A stretch of DNA of 64,000 nt from contig JAJFKB010000020.1 in NCBI GenBank assembly GCA_021773395.1, forward strand, positions 62,001 to 126,000, in the 5' to 3' direction. The notes under the pieces were generated by a model. It did no database searches. It was not told the origin of the DNA and was given only the letters and a program-made list of their open reading frames with translations. Both the position numbers and the translations under genes were made by a program. Source of the stretch: Gammaproteobacteria bacterium. GTDB taxonomy: Bacteria; Pseudomonadota; Gammaproteobacteria; Pseudomonadales; IMCC2047. This document shows, piece after piece, positions 9,330 to 23,832 of the stretch. Each line of letters starts with the position of its first letter. The stretch's first letter is position 1.

Positions 9330-9815
9330 ATGGGCTTAGTAATGGATAAATCTTTAATTGATTTGGATAAGGTGGAACGTCAGATTCTGGCAGTCCTGCA
9401 ATCGGAAGGGAGGTTGACCAATCAGCAGTTGGCTGAGCGAGTGCAGATGTCTCCTGCTGCATGCTGGCGACGAGTAAAGCAGTTAGAGCAGCGGGGCATT
9501 ATCAGCAATTATGCGGCGATTCTCGATCGTAAAAAGGCCGGTTTTAACTTTTGTATTTTTATGCATGTCTCTTTATCCCGCCATAATAAAGAGAATGTGG
9601 AGAAGTTTGAGCAGGCGATGAAGATGCGGCCTGAGGTGCTGGAGTGTTACGCGACTACCGGCGATTCAGATTTCATACTCCGGGTTGTGGCGCAGGATAT
9701 CGAATCCTACGACCGGTTTCTGGAAGAGTTTGTGTTTGGCCTGCCAGGAATTTCACAGGTCAAATCCAGCATAACGTTGCGAGAAATTAAATTTGATACA
9801 AAGTTACCGCTATAG
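9330..9815 (+). CDS. Lrp/AsnC family transcriptional regulator
   Basis: 161 residues. An N-terminal winged helix-turn-helix (LDKVERQILAVLQSEGRLTN then QLAERVQMSPAACWRRVKQL) is followed by the RAM/AsnC ligand-binding domain (ECYATTGDSDFILRVVAQDI, FVFGLPGISQVKSSI). Such proteins sense amino acids and control amino-acid metabolism. It is divergent from the fused oxidoreductase gene and probably controls it. Two in-frame ATGs (9330 and 9342) are possible; neither has a strong ribosome site, so the first four residues are uncertain. Confidence 0.92.
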   Translation: MGLVMDKSLIDLDKVERQILAVLQSEGRLTNQQLAERVQMSPAACWRRVKQLEQRGIISNYAAILDRKKAGFNFCIFMHVSLSRHNKENVEKFEQAMKMRPEVLECYATTGDSDFILRVVAQDIESYDRFLEEFVFGLPGISQVKSSITLREIKFDTKLPL

Positions 9816-9875
9816 AGCCGGCGATGGTTCGTTATTGCAGGAACTGTTTAGCTATCCAATGCTAGGGAATCAACC

Positions 9876-10691
9876 CTAGATATGCCGCTTAATTCCCTTT
9901 TCGGCGATCATTTTAGTGGATATCTCTTCAATTGAATGATGAGTAGTATCCAAAAAGGGGATGCCTTCACGACGAAACATGCTCTCCACATCCCTGATCT
10001 CCTCCTGACATTGCCGGTCAGAAGAGTAGCGGCTGTCCGGACGTCGTTCCTGCCGAATAGCCTTTAATCGATCAGCGTTGATGGTCAAGCCGAAAACTTT
10101 TTGCTTAAAGGGTCTTAGAACTTTAGGGAGGCGCATCTCCTCCAGATCTTCTTCGGTAATGGGATAATTCGCTGCCTTAATGCCAAACTGGAGTGCCATG
10201 TAGATGCAGGTGGGTGTTTTTCCACAGCGAGATACGCCGACTAGTATCAGATCGGCTTCTTCGTAGTTGCGTGTGACGGCACCGTCATCATTTTCCAGTG
10301 CAAAATTCATGGCCTCGATTCTAATTGAATAGTGATTGTTGTGATTGATGCTGTGTAACTTGCCGACCGAGTAGGACGAGGATGTGTCCAGCTCCTTTTC
10401 CAGAGGGGCCAGGAACGCGGAGAAGATATCCACCATGAAACCTTCACTTTGGCTGATAATATCGCGAATATTATGATTAACGACGGTATCGAAAATGATC
10501 GGCTTGGCGTCATCCTCCTCAGCAGCAAGGGTGATTTTCTTAACCACCTCAATGGCCTTTTCTTCCGTATCAATATAGGGAAGGGTGATGCGGTTAAACT
10601 CGATGCCGCCGAATTGGGATAATAAACTCAACCCCAATGCTTCGGCGGTTATGCCGGTACCATCTGATATGAAAAATGCGCTACGTCTCAT
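9876..10691 (-). CDS. ppsR: PEP synthase regulatory protein (kinase/pyrophosphorylase, DUF299)
   Basis: 271 residues, the normal size. It is a bifunctional enzyme: an ADP-dependent kinase that inactivates phosphoenolpyruvate synthase by threonine phosphorylation and a phosphate-dependent pyrophosphorylase that restores it. The N-terminus has [15 protein letters not shown], and the P-loop-like [10 protein letters not shown] lies at about residues 152-161. The C-terminal half has the conserved YPITEEDLE and [10 protein letters not shown] stretches. It is divergent from its target ppsA with a 132-bp shared promoter region, the common arrangement in gammaproteobacteria. Confidence 0.96.
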   Translation of the reverse strand: MRRSAFFISDGTGITAEALGLSLLSQFGGIEFNRITLPYIDTEEKAIEVVKKITLAAEEDDAKPIIFDTVVNHNIRDIISQSEGFMVDIFSAFLAPLEKELDTSSSYSVGKLHSINHNNHYSIRIEAMNFALENDDGAVTRNYEEADLILVGVSRCGKTPTCIYMALQFGIKAANYPITEEDLEEMRLPKVLRPFKQKVFGLTINADRLKAIRQERRPDSRYSSDRQCQEEIRDVESMFRREGIPFLDTTHHSIEEISTKMIAEKGIKRHI

Positions 10692-10823
10692 GATAAAGCT
10701 GCTTGTGTGAAAAAGGATAGTATCGCAGAAAACTAGTCAATTTAGTGTTTTTTGGTTAAGATTTTAGTACCATTGCCCACCTTTATTTTATACCTAAATA
10801 ATTTAAAAAAGTGAGGTGACAAG

Positions 10824-13196
10824 TTGACTGCATTGGTAGTGCCGTTAGATCAGGTCGGTATGAATGATGTCGAGCATGTGGGTGGTAAAAATGCTTCGCT
10901 GGGAGAGATGATTAGTAATCTGGCTTCGGCTGGAGTATCTGTTCCCGGCGGCTTTGCAACCACAGCCAGCGCCTATCGAGAATTCCTCTCCGATAATAAT
11001 TTGACTGTCCGAATTAAAGATGCCCTTGCCGGACTGGATGTTGATGATGTCAACGCATTGGCCAGCACGGGCGCGGAGATCAGGCAATGGATTATCGATG
11101 CGCCTTTTAGTGCAGAGTTTGAAGCGCAGATCCGATCTAACATTTCAGATCTGCAGGACGGCAATGAACAGCTGACTGTTGCGGTTCGTTCATCGGCTAC
11201 AGCGGAAGATTTGCCGGATGCGTCCTTTGCCGGACAGCAGGAAACTTTCCTCAACATACGCGGCATTGATAATGTTTTGCTGGCAATTAAGGAGGTTTTT
11301 GCTTCCCTGTTTAATGACCGCGCTATCGCCTATCGCGTGCACCAGGGGTTTGAGCATAGCCTGATCGCTCTCTCTGCAGGCATTCAGTATATGGTGCGTA
11401 GTGAAACGGCTGCCAGTGGAGTATTGTTTACTTTGGATACGGAATCGGGTTTTCCGGATGTGGTCTTTATTACGTCGTCCTATGGCCTCGGTGAAACTAT
11501 AGTGCAGGGTTCGGTAAATCCGGATGAGTTCTATGTTTACAAGCCCGCTCTGGATGCGGGAAAACCTGCCGTGCTGCGCCGTAATCTGGGCGGCAAAGCG
11601 ATCAAAATGATTTACGATCCTTCAGGTGAAACCGGGCGATCGGTGGAGACTGTTGAGGTTGATGCAGCAGACCGAAATCGTTTTTCAATTAATGATGAAG
11701 AAGTTCAGGAATTGGCCAGACAGGCGTTGATTATCGAGCGCCACTATCAGCGGCCAATGGATGTGGAATGGGCCAAGGATGGAGATACCGGCAAACTTTA
11801 TATTGTGCAGGCGCGACCGGAAACGGTAAAGAGCAGGAGTTCCGTTAATCAGCTTGAACGATATCTCCTGAACGAAAGTTCGGATGTTCTGGTTGAGGGC
11901 CGCAGTATTGGTCACCGTATCGGTAGTGGTCCTGTCAAGATTATCAATGATATCGCCCAGATGGATGAGGTTAATGCGGGTGATGTGCTGGTAACCGAGA
12001 TGACCGATCCCGATTGGGAGCCGATTATGAAGCGCGCCTCAGCTATTGTGACAAATCGTGGTGGCCGAACCTGCCACGCGGCCATCATTGCTCGAGAGCT
12101 GGGTATTCCGGCTATTGTGGGCAGTGGTGATGCGACAGAGAAGCTGAGTTCAGATCAGCTGGTCACGGTATCTTGCGCGCAAGGTGATACAGGATTTGTC
12201 TATGAGGGGTTGCTCGATTTTGAGGTACAGTCCTCGAAGGTTGATGCCATGCCTGAGCTGCCCTTTAAAATCATGATGAATGTGGGCAATCCGGATCGTG
12301 CGTTTGATTTTAGTGCAATACCTAACGCCGGAATCGGTTTGGCGCGGCTGGAATTTATCATCAACCGCATGATTGGCGTACATCCCAAGGCGTTGCTCAA
12401 CTACGCGACATTGCCTGCTGATGTAAAATCACAGGTGGATCAGCGGATTGCTGGTTATGCCGATCCGGTAGACTACTACGTACAAAGGCTGGTGGAAGGC
12501 ATTGCAACACTGGGTGCGGCCTTTGCTCCGGAACGGGTGATCGTGCGGCTATCGGACTTTAAGTCCAATGAATACGCGAACCTGATTGGCGGTGAACTCT
12601 ATGAGCCAGAGGAAGAGAATCCGATGCTGGGCTTTCGGGGTGCATCACGCTACCTGTCAGAGGATTTCGCAGATTGCTTTGAGCTGGAAACTCGCGCAAT
12701 GAAAATTGTGCGCAATGAAATGGGCCTGACCAATGTCGAGGTGATGGTACCCTTTGTCAGAACGGTCGGTGAAGCGAAAGGTGTGGTCGAGCTGCTTGCG
12801 AAAAATGGGCTGAAGAGAGGGGAGAATGGTTTGCGTGTTATAATGATGTGCGAATTACCGGTTAATGCGTTGCTCGCTGATCAGTTTTTAGAGTATTTTG
12901 ATGGTTTCTCCATTGGCTCCAATGATTTAACCCAGCTGACTCTGGGGCTTGACCGTGATTCCGGAATAGTCGCTGGGTTGTTTGATGAACGTAATCCCGC
13001 AGTAAAAATTCTGCTGAGTATGGCGATTCAAGCTTGTAAGAAGGCCAACAAATACATAGGTATCTGTGGACAGGGGCCGTCGGATCACCCTGATCTGGCA
13101 AGATGGCTGATGGATGAAGGCATTGATAGTGTATCTCTTAATCCCGATTCTGTACTGGATACCTGGTTATTCCTGGCGAATGAAAGTAAAGTCTGA
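10824..13196 (+). CDS. ppsA: Phosphoenolpyruvate synthase
   Basis: 790 residues. It converts pyruvate + ATP to PEP + AMP + Pi for gluconeogenesis in the cytoplasm. An N-terminal ATP-grasp domain ([31 protein letters not shown]) is followed by the swivelling phosphohistidine domain with [20 protein letters not shown] (catalytic His near residue 417) and a C-terminal PEP-utilising TIM barrel ([29 protein letters not shown]). The best start is TTG at 10824, placed behind GTGAGGTGA and directly before [11 protein letters not shown]; no ATG fits. It is the partner of the divergent ppsR and, with the isocitrate lyase nearby, supports growth on acetate or fatty acids. Confidence 0.96.
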   Translation: MTALVVPLDQVGMNDVEHVGGKNASLGEMISNLASAGVSVPGGFATTASAYREFLSDNNLTVRIKDALAGLDVDDVNALASTGAEIRQWIIDAPFSAEFEAQIRSNISDLQDGNEQLTVAVRSSATAEDLPDASFAGQQETFLNIRGIDNVLLAIKEVFASLFNDRAIAYRVHQGFEHSLIALSAGIQYMVRSETAASGVLFTLDTESGFPDVVFITSSYGLGETIVQGSVNPDEFYVYKPALDAGKPAVLRRNLGGKAIKMIYDPSGETGRSVETVEVDAADRNRFSINDEEVQELARQALIIERHYQRPMDVEWAKDGDTGKLYIVQARPETVKSRSSVNQLERYLLNESSDVLVEGRSIGHRIGSGPVKIINDIAQMDEVNAGDVLVTEMTDPDWEPIMKRASAIVTNRGGRTCHAAIIARELGIPAIVGSGDATEKLSSDQLVTVSCAQGDTGFVYEGLLDFEVQSSKVDAMPELPFKIMMNVGNPDRAFDFSAIPNAGIGLARLEFIINRMIGVHPKALLNYATLPADVKSQVDQRIAGYADPVDYYVQRLVEGIATLGAAFAPERVIVRLSDFKSNEYANLIGGELYEPEEENPMLGFRGASRYLSEDFADCFELETRAMKIVRNEMGLTNVEVMVPFVRTVGEAKGVVELLAKNGLKRGENGLRVIMMCELPVNALLADQFLEYFDGFSIGSNDLTQLTLGLDRDSGIVAGLFDERNPAVKILLSMAIQACKKANKYIGICGQGPSDHPDLARWLMDEGIDSVSLNPDSVLDTWLFLANESKV

Positions 13197-13302
13197 TTTT
13201 TAAAGCTAAGGGGCGCAACCCGCAGGGAACGGAGTTAGTTTGGCTCTGGCCTCGGGTAATACTGTGACCTCGCGTGATACTAGTTAATATAAAGGAGCGA
13301 TA

Positions 13303-13791
13303 GTGGAGTATATAACCCCGGATTTGTGCGATGCTTATCCAGATTCAGTCCGTGTGCTAGAGCCTATGGTGCATAATTATGGCGGCAGAGATTCTTTTGG
13401 CGGCGAGATAGTGACCATCAAGTGTTTTGAAGACAACTCTTTGGTAAAGGAAGCGGCAGGGACTGACGGTGTTGGCAAAGTCATGGTGGTCGACGGTGGA
13501 GCATCTTTACGCCGAGCGTTGTTGGGCGACATGATCGCAGAGAATGCAGCAAAGAATGGTTGGGAAGGCCTTATTATTTATGGCTGTATACGTGACGTTG
13601 ATGCCATTGCTGCTTTGGATTTAGGTGTGCAGGCACTCGGTGCCATTCCATTGAAAACTGATAAAAGAGGCATTGGGGATTTGAATGTGCCGGTCACTTT
13701 TGGTGGGGTAACCTTCAATCCTGGCGAATATGTTTATGCTGATAACAACGGGGTAGTGGTCTCGGCGACAGCCCTAAAAATGCCAGAGTGA
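13303..13791 (+). CDS. rraA: Ribonuclease E activity regulator RraA
   Basis: 162 residues, matching RraA in length and sequence ([58 protein letters not shown]). RraA forms a trimeric ring and inhibits RNase E by binding its C-terminal region. The related class II aldolases share the fold; the N-terminal segment and FEDN motif favour RraA proper. Start is GTG at 13303 behind AAAGGAGC. It stands alone between ppsA and ppiC. Confidence 0.93.
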   Translation: MEYITPDLCDAYPDSVRVLEPMVHNYGGRDSFGGEIVTIKCFEDNSLVKEAAGTDGVGKVMVVDGGASLRRALLGDMIAENAAKNGWEGLIIYGCIRDVDAIAALDLGVQALGAIPLKTDKRGIGDLNVPVTFGGVTFNPGEYVYADNNGVVVSATALKMPE

Positions 13792-13891
13792 ACTTGAAAA
13801 CAATCAGTATTATGGTATTCAAATAACTTTATAAACAAATAGATAAACATCTAACTTAATCTAAACTATTAATTTAACGAGGAGTAGAAAA

Positions 13892-14173
13892 ATGGCTAAA
13901 GCAAGTGCAAGACATATACTGGTAAGCAGCGAAGACAAGTGTCAGCAGTTAAAGGATGAAATTGAGGGCGGTGCAGATTTTGCCGATCTGGCTAAGCAGC
14001 ATTCAAGCTGTCCTTCAGGTGCGCAGGGCGGTGATCTGGGTGAGTTTGGCCCAGGTATGATGGTTAAAGAGTTTGATGAAGTGGTGTTCAGTGCAGAAGT
14101 CAATAAAGTACAGGGTCCAGTAAAAACCCAATTCGGATACCATTTGCTTGAAGTGACCAGCAGGACGGAATAA
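13892..14173 (+). CDS. ppiC: Parvulin-type peptidyl-prolyl cis-trans isomerase
   Basis: 93 residues, the same length as E. coli PpiC, consisting of one rotamase domain with no signal peptide, hence cytoplasmic. Typical motifs are ARHILVSSED at the N-terminus, CPSGAQGGDLGEFGPGMMV in the middle and GPVKTQFGYHLLEV at the end. It catalyses cis-trans isomerisation of Xaa-Pro bonds during folding. The ribosome site ACGAGGAG precedes the ATG. It is upstream of ygiQ but with a separate short gap. Confidence 0.95.
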   Translation: MAKASARHILVSSEDKCQQLKDEIEGGADFADLAKQHSSCPSGAQGGDLGEFGPGMMVKEFDEVVFSAEVNKVQGPVKTQFGYHLLEVTSRTE

Positions 14174-14198
14174 GACCTGTGAGCTGTTGCTCGCTTGA

Positions 14199-16409
14199 AT
14201 GTCTGACCAGGAACCCGAAGAGTATCCTGACGCTACATTCAATAGCGATAATGCAGACAGAGATAAACCTAATTCAATGAATACAGCCCCCAACCTCTTT
14301 TCCTACCCCAAATATTGGGCAGAGTGCTATGGTACTGCCCCTTATTTGCCAATGTCCCGTGCTGAAATGGACGAGTTGGGTTGGGATAGTTGCGATATCA
14401 TTATTGTTACCGGTGATGCCTATATCGATCACCCTAGCTTTGGTATGGCGGTTGTGGGGCGCTTTCTCGAATCCCAGGGATTTCGAGTCGGCATTATTGC
14501 TCAGCCGGAATGGCAAAGCACCAAGGATTTTGTAGCGCTGGGTGAACCGAACCTGTTTTTCGGTGTTACTGGCGGCAATATGGATTCGCTGATCAACCGT
14601 TATACGGCGGATCTGAAGGTTCGCAATGATGACGCCTATACCCCGAATGCGGAACCGGCAAAACGGCCTGATCGTTCAGTTATTGCCTATACACAGCGGT
14701 GCAAGGAGGCGTTCCGTGAGGTGCCGGTTGTAATTGGTGGTATAGAGGCCAGTCTTCGGAGAATTGCTCAGTTCGATTATTGGAGCGATGAGGTTCGGCG
14801 GTCTGTGTTAGTTGATGCTGGTGCGGATATTTTGCTCTATGGGAATGCAGAGCGGGCACTCGCTGAAATCGCCCATCAAATTGCTAATGGCAAAAGCACG
14901 CAGCAGCTGACGGATATTCGAGGTACTGCGGTTGTCAGAGCTATCCCTTCGGACTGGACAGAACTGGATTCCACTCGAATTGATTGGCCGTCCAATATCG
15001 ATGCTATTCCAAACCCATACGAATATGGTGAACCCGCCAATTGCACCTCTAAAGAGAGTATCGCAGACGCAGCGCTGCCGCTTCGAATTGTACCGATGCC
15101 ACTGCAATCGAAGGAGAAATTGGACCCCAGCCGGACTTACATCCGCTTGCCTTCCTTTGAGAAAGTTTCCAAGGATTCTGCATTATACGCTCATGCTTCC
15201 CGAATACTGCACCAGGAGTCAAACCCGCATAATGCACGGGTGCTGGTGCAAAAGCATGGCCTGCATGATGTATGGATCAACCCGCCACCGATACCGTTGG
15301 AAACGGAAGAGTTAGACAAAATATTCGATTTACCCTTTCAGCGAAGACCCCATCCAAGCTATGGCGAAGCAAAAATTCCGGCTTATGAAATGATCTGTAC
15401 TTCGGTGAATATCATGCGCGGTTGCTTTGGTGGTTGCACCTTTTGCTCGATTACTGAGCATGAGGGGAGGGTGATTCAAAGCAGGTCTCAGGAGTCGGTG
15501 CTGCGTGAGATCGAAGCGATTCGTGATCAGGTGCCTCACTTTACCGGCTCTATATCAGATTTGGGCGGCCCAACAGCGAATATGTATCACCTGAACTGTA
15601 AGGATCGGGAAATACAGGCGGGTTGCCGGCGTTTGTCCTGTGTGTATCCGACGATTTGTAAGAATCTGAAGACGGATCATAGCCAGACGACCGAGCTGTA
15701 CCGTAAAGCGCGCAAGTTAAAAGGAGTTAAGAATATAGCCATAGCATCGGGGCTGCGCTATGACCTCGCAGTTCGGGATCCGGAGTATGTGAAGGAACTG
15801 GTGACACATCATGTGGGGGGTTATTTAAAAATTGCGCCGGAACACACGGAAGATGAAGTTCTCTCGCGCATGATGAAACCGGGCATTGGCACCTATGATC
15901 AGTTTAAAAGGATGTTTGAAAAATATACAAAAGAGGCCGGTAAAAAGCAGTATTTAATTCCTTATTTTATTGCTGCGCATCCGGGGTGCGATGATGAGTC
16001 CATGCTGAATCTGGCGCTCTGGCTCAAGCGCAATAAATTTCGTATCGACCAAGTGCAGACCTTTTATCCGTCGCCCATGTCCTTAGCAACTGCCATGTAC
16101 CACTCTGCGCGAGATCCGCTTAAAAAAATCAGCTATAAAAGCAACAAAATTTACACCTCCAAAAATATTGATCAGCGGCGTTTGCAAAAAGCTTTTCTGC
16201 GTTATCACGATCAAAAGAACTGGCCACTGTTGCGCAAAGCACTTATCTCCATGGGGCGCAGCGATTTGATTGGCAGTAGACCCGACCAGCTTATTCCTCT
16301 GGAAAGTAAAGTAGGAACGCATAGGAGCAGTTCCAATCGCAAGGGTGTCAGTGCTAAGCCCAAGAAGTGGCTTAAAGCACGAGGTGGGCAGTGGAGCAGT
16401 AAATCCTGA
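14199..16409 (+). CDS. ygiQ: YgiQ family radical SAM protein
   Basis: 736 residues, close to E. coli YgiQ. It has the N-terminal YgiQ domain ([39 protein letters not shown]) and a radical-SAM core with CFGGCTFC, the CxxxCxxC cluster motif, near residue 410. The conserved C-terminus has [18 protein letters not shown] and an Arg/Lys/Ser-rich tail. The reaction is unknown. The ATG at 14199 gives about 26 extra residues before [14 protein letters not shown]; the ATG at 14277 would match the E. coli start better, and neither has a clear ribosome site. Confidence 0.93.
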   Translation: MSDQEPEEYPDATFNSDNADRDKPNSMNTAPNLFSYPKYWAECYGTAPYLPMSRAEMDELGWDSCDIIIVTGDAYIDHPSFGMAVVGRFLESQGFRVGIIAQPEWQSTKDFVALGEPNLFFGVTGGNMDSLINRYTADLKVRNDDAYTPNAEPAKRPDRSVIAYTQRCKEAFREVPVVIGGIEASLRRIAQFDYWSDEVRRSVLVDAGADILLYGNAERALAEIAHQIANGKSTQQLTDIRGTAVVRAIPSDWTELDSTRIDWPSNIDAIPNPYEYGEPANCTSKESIADAALPLRIVPMPLQSKEKLDPSRTYIRLPSFEKVSKDSALYAHASRILHQESNPHNARVLVQKHGLHDVWINPPPIPLETEELDKIFDLPFQRRPHPSYGEAKIPAYEMICTSVNIMRGCFGGCTFCSITEHEGRVIQSRSQESVLREIEAIRDQVPHFTGSISDLGGPTANMYHLNCKDREIQAGCRRLSCVYPTICKNLKTDHSQTTELYRKARKLKGVKNIAIASGLRYDLAVRDPEYVKELVTHHVGGYLKIAPEHTEDEVLSRMMKPGIGTYDQFKRMFEKYTKEAGKKQYLIPYFIAAHPGCDDESMLNLALWLKRNKFRIDQVQTFYPSPMSLATAMYHSARDPLKKISYKSNKIYTSKNIDQRRLQKAFLRYHDQKNWPLLRKALISMGRSDLIGSRPDQLIPLESKVGTHRSSSNRKGVSAKPKKWLKARGGQWSSKS

Positions 16410-16532
16410 TTGCCCGTACAACCCGCTTCAATTCAGCTTGACCTATCACAAATCAAAAATTTTTACTGGATTTTAAGATCTGGCGGGATTAGCCTTGCGT
16501 ACTCAAAAAAAACAACAAAGGAATGCGTTTCT

Positions 16533-17492
16533 ATGTTTAAAAAATTGTCAATTTCAATACTTGTTTTTGCCGTTTCCTGTAGCGCCTTCGCTGGGGTAAA
16601 GCTTGCGCCAAGTGATTCTTTTGTGAATCCGAATAAACAGTTTGCTGTAAAAGGGATTAAAAAATTTGCAAAGTCGGATACCATTTTACTTCCTATGATT
16701 TATCTGCATACGCTGGTTCAGGGTATTCACAAAGAATCCAAGGGTGGTGCACATGCAAAAGCGGAGTTCTCTATCAGCAATCTTAGCCCCGATTTGGGAA
16801 CTGAACTTGCAACAGAAATTCACCAGGATTTAGTATTAAAACTCAGAGCGAGTGGCTGGAAAGTTTTAACCTATGAAGATGTAAAAGATCACGCAGGGTG
16901 GAGTAAACTAAAACGGGCCAGACCTGAAAAAGTGATTGGTGTTGATGGGTTTAAAAACAACCTTGGATTTGGCGATCAATACTGGATGACTTCCTATCCT
17001 GAGGGAACTCCTAATCTTCAAAATCAGTCTTTCGGTGTAAAAGGCGCTGCAGACTTGCATAACATTCATACCAAAGTTGCGAAAGCAATAGGTGCAAATT
17101 TGCTGTTTCCCGTATTAAGATTTGATAGTCCAGTGGCCTATGGCTCAAGCGGTCGAGGGTATAAAAATACAAAGGCTTCGGCCAGCGTGATTCCAGCTAT
17201 GGATTTGGGTTATGCACACTCAGGCTTTTATTCTGTTAAAGGTGCCTGGGGTGGCGTTGATTTGAAATCATCGGTTAGGGTATCCGAGTCGGTTGGAAGC
17301 ATAACGAAGGTCGACGAGAGTTCCAGTCAGGATGTTTCCCTGTTTACTTTTAAGACATTTCGATCAATTGCAAAGGGTGATTATCTGATGACACTCGACG
17401 AAACGGCTTATAAAAAAACAATTTTGAAAGTAGCGAAAGACTATAATGACTTGTTGGTGAGCGCACTAAAAGATGCTGCACCGCAAAGCTAG
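16533..17492 (+). CDS. Secreted or periplasmic protein of unknown function
   Basis: 319 residues from the ATG at 16533, which follows AAAGGAA and begins a clean signal peptide (MFKKLSISILVFAVSCSAFA, cleavage probably after AFA). The mature part is rich in Lys, Ser and Gly and looks soluble. A segment LATEIHQDLVLKLRASGWKV suggests a periplasmic alpha/beta domain, but I do not recognise a family. No cysteine follows the signal, so it is not a lipoprotein. It ends before a strong bidirectional terminator shared with aceA and seems to be a single-gene unit. Confidence 0.75.
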   Translation: MFKKLSISILVFAVSCSAFAGVKLAPSDSFVNPNKQFAVKGIKKFAKSDTILLPMIYLHTLVQGIHKESKGGAHAKAEFSISNLSPDLGTELATEIHQDLVLKLRASGWKVLTYEDVKDHAGWSKLKRARPEKVIGVDGFKNNLGFGDQYWMTSYPEGTPNLQNQSFGVKGAADLHNIHTKVAKAIGANLLFPVLRFDSPVAYGSSGRGYKNTKASASVIPAMDLGYAHSGFYSVKGAWGGVDLKSSVRVSESVGSITKVDESSSQDVSLFTFKTFRSIAKGDYLMTLDETAYKKTILKVAKDYNDLLVSALKDAAPQS

Positions 17493-17517
17493 ATAATTTG
17501 GTTAAAGCAGGAAAATA

Positions 17518-17550
17518 AAAAAAGCCCCGCCAGCAATGACGGGGCTTTCT
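17518..17550. terminator. Bidirectional intrinsic terminator
   Basis: AAAGCCCCG and CGGGGCTTT form a 9-bp stem (17521-17529 with 17540-17548) between two convergent genes. Read leftward it is followed by an uninterrupted T-run, giving a strong terminator for aceA. Read rightward it ends the secreted-protein gene with a weaker U-tract. Confidence 0.9.
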
Positions 17551-17589
17551 ATTTAACACGCAAGAGTCAGTTTGAGTTTGGCACCTAAA

Positions 17590-19182
17590 TTAGAACTGGT
17601 TCATAGTATTATCTTTTCCACCAGCTTTCAGTGCGGCTTCACCAGCAAAGTAGCCTTTATGGTCATCACCTATATCAGAACCTGCCATGTTTTGGTGTTT
17701 AACGCAGGCAATACCTTGACGGATTTCCTTACGTTGTACACCCGCAACATAACCTAACATGCCTTGCTCACCAAAGTATTCTTTGGCCAGGTTGTCAGTG
17801 GACAATGCAGCAGTGTGATAAGTTGGCAGAGTGATCAGGTGATGGAAAATACCGGCTTCACGGGCAGAGTCGGCCTGGAAGGATCGGATCTTGTCGTCAG
17901 CAACCGTAGCTAGTTCTGTTTCGTCGTATTCGACGTTCATCAGATCAGCACGGTTATAGGCGGAAACGTCTTTGCCGGCTTCACTCCAAGCATCAAATAC
18001 TTGCTGACGGAAGTTCAGCGTCCAGTTAAAGGATGGGCTGTTATTGTAAACCAGTTTGGCATTGGGGATAACTTCGCGGATACGATTAACCATGCCGCCA
18101 ATCTGTCCAACGTGAGGCTTTTCTGTTTCAATCCAAAGCAGATCAGCGCCATTTTGCAGTGAGGTGATGCTGTCAAGTACGCAGCGATCTTCGCCAGTTC
18201 CCTGGCGGAACTGAAACAGGTTGCTGGGGAGACGTTTTGGACGCAGTAGTTTACCACCACGGTTAATTACAACGTCACCATTGTTCATGTCTGCTGCGGA
18301 TACTTCTTCACAATCCAGGAAAGCATTATATTGGTCGCCCAGATCGCCTGGCTCGTGAGTGACAGCGATTTGCTTGGTCAGGCCAGCACCCAGGGAATCG
18401 GTACGGGCAACAATTACACCATCGTCAACGCCCAGTTCCAGAAATGCGTAACGCACAGCGCGAATCTTAGCCAGGAAGTCTTCGTGGGGCACAGTAACCT
18501 TACCGTCCTGGTGACCACATTGTTTCTCATCGGATACCTGGTTTTCCAATTGAATGGCGCAGGCTCCGGCCTCGATCATACGCTTGGCCAGCAGGTAAGT
18601 GGATTCTGCATTACCAAAACCAGCGTCAATATCAGCAATAATGGGCACTACGTGTGTCTGGAAATTATTCAGTTTATCCTGAACTTCAGCCTCTTTAGCA
18701 GAATCTCCGGTTTCACGAGCGGCGTCCAGCTCGCGGAACAGGCCGCCCATTTCACGAGCGTCAGCCTGGCGCAGGAACGTATATAGCTCTTCGATCAGGC
18801 CGGATACGGAAGTCTTCTCGTGCATGGACTGGTCAGGTAGTGGGCCAAAGTCTGAACGCAAAGCCGCAATCATCCAGCCGGAGAGATAAAGATATTTCTT
18901 GTCGGTAGAATTAAAGTGCTTCTTGATTGAGATCAGCTTCTGTTGACCGATAAAACCGTGCCAACAGCCTAAAGATTGCGTATATTTAGAACTGTTCGCG
19001 TCATAATCCGCCATATCTTTGCGCATAATGCCAGCAGTGTACTTGGCGATATCTAGACCGGTTTTAAAGCGGTTTTGGGCGCGCATTCTCGCAGCATACT
19101 CCGGGCTTATTGCTGCCCAGGTACCGCCCTGTGCTTCTTTCAATGAAGCAACCGAGTCGATGTCGTTTTGGTAATCTGACAT
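17590..19182 (-). CDS. aceA: Isocitrate lyase (long type)
   Basis: 530 residues, the length of the Pseudomonas-type isocitrate lyase. It cleaves isocitrate to glyoxylate and succinate, the first step of the glyoxylate shunt needed for growth on acetate and fatty acids. Motifs include VVPIIADIDAGFGNAESTY and the active-site cysteine loop KQCGHQDGKVTVPHED near residue 221. Also visible are IVARTDSLGAGLT and the C-terminal YNNSPSFNWTLNFR. Divergent from a LysR regulator gene 374 bp away; malate synthase is not in the window. Confidence 0.97.
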   Translation of the reverse strand: MSDYQNDIDSVASLKEAQGGTWAAISPEYAARMRAQNRFKTGLDIAKYTAGIMRKDMADYDANSSKYTQSLGCWHGFIGQQKLISIKKHFNSTDKKYLYLSGWMIAALRSDFGPLPDQSMHEKTSVSGLIEELYTFLRQADAREMGGLFRELDAARETGDSAKEAEVQDKLNNFQTHVVPIIADIDAGFGNAESTYLLAKRMIEAGACAIQLENQVSDEKQCGHQDGKVTVPHEDFLAKIRAVRYAFLELGVDDGVIVARTDSLGAGLTKQIAVTHEPGDLGDQYNAFLDCEEVSAADMNNGDVVINRGGKLLRPKRLPSNLFQFRQGTGEDRCVLDSITSLQNGADLLWIETEKPHVGQIGGMVNRIREVIPNAKLVYNNSPSFNWTLNFRQQVFDAWSEAGKDVSAYNRADLMNVEYDETELATVADDKIRSFQADSAREAGIFHHLITLPTYHTAALSTDNLAKEYFGEQGMLGYVAGVQRKEIRQGIACVKHQNMAGSDIGDDHKGYFAGEAALKAGGKDNTMNQF

Positions 19183-19556
19183 AATCTATCCTCAATCTAT
19201 GTAGTGTGGTTAACCAGCTTTGCAAAAAATACAACGCCAGATCTTAAGTAGACGGACTATCATAAAGATCAACTGGCTATAAAAGAAATAAATGCTAATT
19301 ATTTTAGCTATTCGCGCCGTGAATAATTTAAGGTTAAAAATGCTTAAAGTACGGAGGGCGCTGTATAGCGCCAGTATTGATTGGCGCTCCTGTTGCAGGT
19401 TCTTCTATTTAATCTCACCGTATATCGAACCTAAAAACCTTTTTTTGAGCGATAATCGCAAAAATTTCAAAGAGACGGTAACAATTTTGGTGCGAAATCA
19501 AGCCACTTATGAGATGATTTCTCTAGCTTATATATGTTGCGCTTGGTATTTTCATT
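19183..19556. promoter_or_regulatory. Divergent intergenic region, aceA / lysR
   Basis: This 374-bp region lies between divergent genes. It contains a perfect short hairpin (GGCGCT-GTAT-AGCGCC, 19357-19372) with a second GGCGCT a few bases further on, and AT-rich flanks. The hairpin has no T-run. No protein-coding gene is convincing here. It presumably carries the aceA promoter and the binding site of the LysR protein (T-N11-A type), which I cannot locate with confidence. Confidence 0.4.
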
Positions 19557-22590
<3,034 letters not shown>

Positions 22591-22598
<8 letters not shown>

Positions 22599-23673
22599 TG
22601 ATGCCTCCGCCCAGACAGATCTCCCCGAGATAAAAAACAGCAGACTGCCCGGCCGCAATAGCCCGCTGGGGTTCCTCAAAGTTTACTCTGTATCGATCGT
22701 TAGCGTCAGCAATGATGGTCATAGCCTGATCCTTTTGTCGATAGCGAATCTTTGCTGTGCATCGCAAAGGCAATCTTGGTGGTGAGCCCGATATCCAGTC
22801 GAGCTGCTCGACATAAAGGTGATCGGAAAATAGCAGTGGGTGCTCAGATCCTTGAACGACAAGCAGCTCATTGGCCTCCAGATTTTTACCGGCTACGTAC
22901 CAGGGGGCCTCGTCAAATTGCTTCAAGCCACCTATTCCCAAACCCTGACGTTGACCGATGGTATGATACATTAACCCTTGATGCTGACCGACGATCTCGC
23001 CTTCGGGAGTAACAATATTACCCGGTTGTGCCGGCAGATATTGCTGCAAAAAGTCTTTAAACCGACGTTCTCCGATAAAGCAGATACCGGTGCTGTCTTT
23101 TTTGTTATGTGTCACTAACCCATTTTGCTCCGCGAGACTCCTGACCTGGTGTTTTTCTAGCTCACCGACAGGAAACAGCGCTTTATTTAACTGTTGGCCA
23201 GACACGGCATAGAGGAAGTAACTTTGATCCTTGTTTGAATCCATTCCCCTGAGTAACAGCGTGTTATCCCCGTCTCTTCGCAGTCGGGCGTAGTGTCCAG
23301 TGGCAATATAATCCGCACCCAGGGCTTGAGCATACTCCAGGAAGGCCTTGAATTTAATTTCTTTATTGCAAAGAATATCGGGATTTGGGGTTCTGCCCGC
23401 CTTATATTCCTGCAAAAAATGCGCAAATACATGATCCCAGTATTCAGCGGCAAAATTAGCTGTATGCAGATGAATACCCAAGTGATCGCATACAGATTGT
23501 GCGTCCGCCAGGTCTTCTTTGGCAGTGCAATACTCTGTGCCATCATCTTCTTCCCAGTTTTTCATAAACAGGCCTTCTACCAGAAAACCCTGTTGTTGAA
23601 GAAGAAACGCAGAAACGGATGAGTCAACACCTCCGGACATACCTACGATGACTCTTGTTGTGGATGGCTTCAT
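22591..23673 (-). CDS. mnmA: tRNA-specific 2-thiouridylase
   Basis: 360 residues. It uses ATP and a persulfide relay to make 2-thiouridine at the wobble position of tRNA-Lys, -Glu and -Gln. The PP-loop is [13 protein letters not shown] at residues 9-21; the catalytic cysteine pair is in [13 protein letters not shown] (about residue 102) and STGICFIG (about residue 199). C-terminal beta-barrel segments include ARIRYRQ-like KIRYRQKDQ. First gene of the mnmA-hflD-purB operon, with hflD overlapping its end. Confidence 0.97.
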
Positions 23674-23832
23674 GAATATAGGATTGCCTATGGCTAAAGA
23701 GGCGCTATTTTAGCTGTGATTGAGAGGGAAGCACAATCTAGTTGCAGAAGAATTCAGAATCAGAATTACTTCTTATTTCCGCTCTGGTATAAACTCAATC
23801 TATCTCATTCAAATATCAGGCGTTTAACTTCC

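Noticed and set aside
9862-9879. CTAGGG-AATCAA-CCCTAG hairpin at the ppsR stop
   Set aside because: No T-run and it overlaps the stop codon; may be chance.
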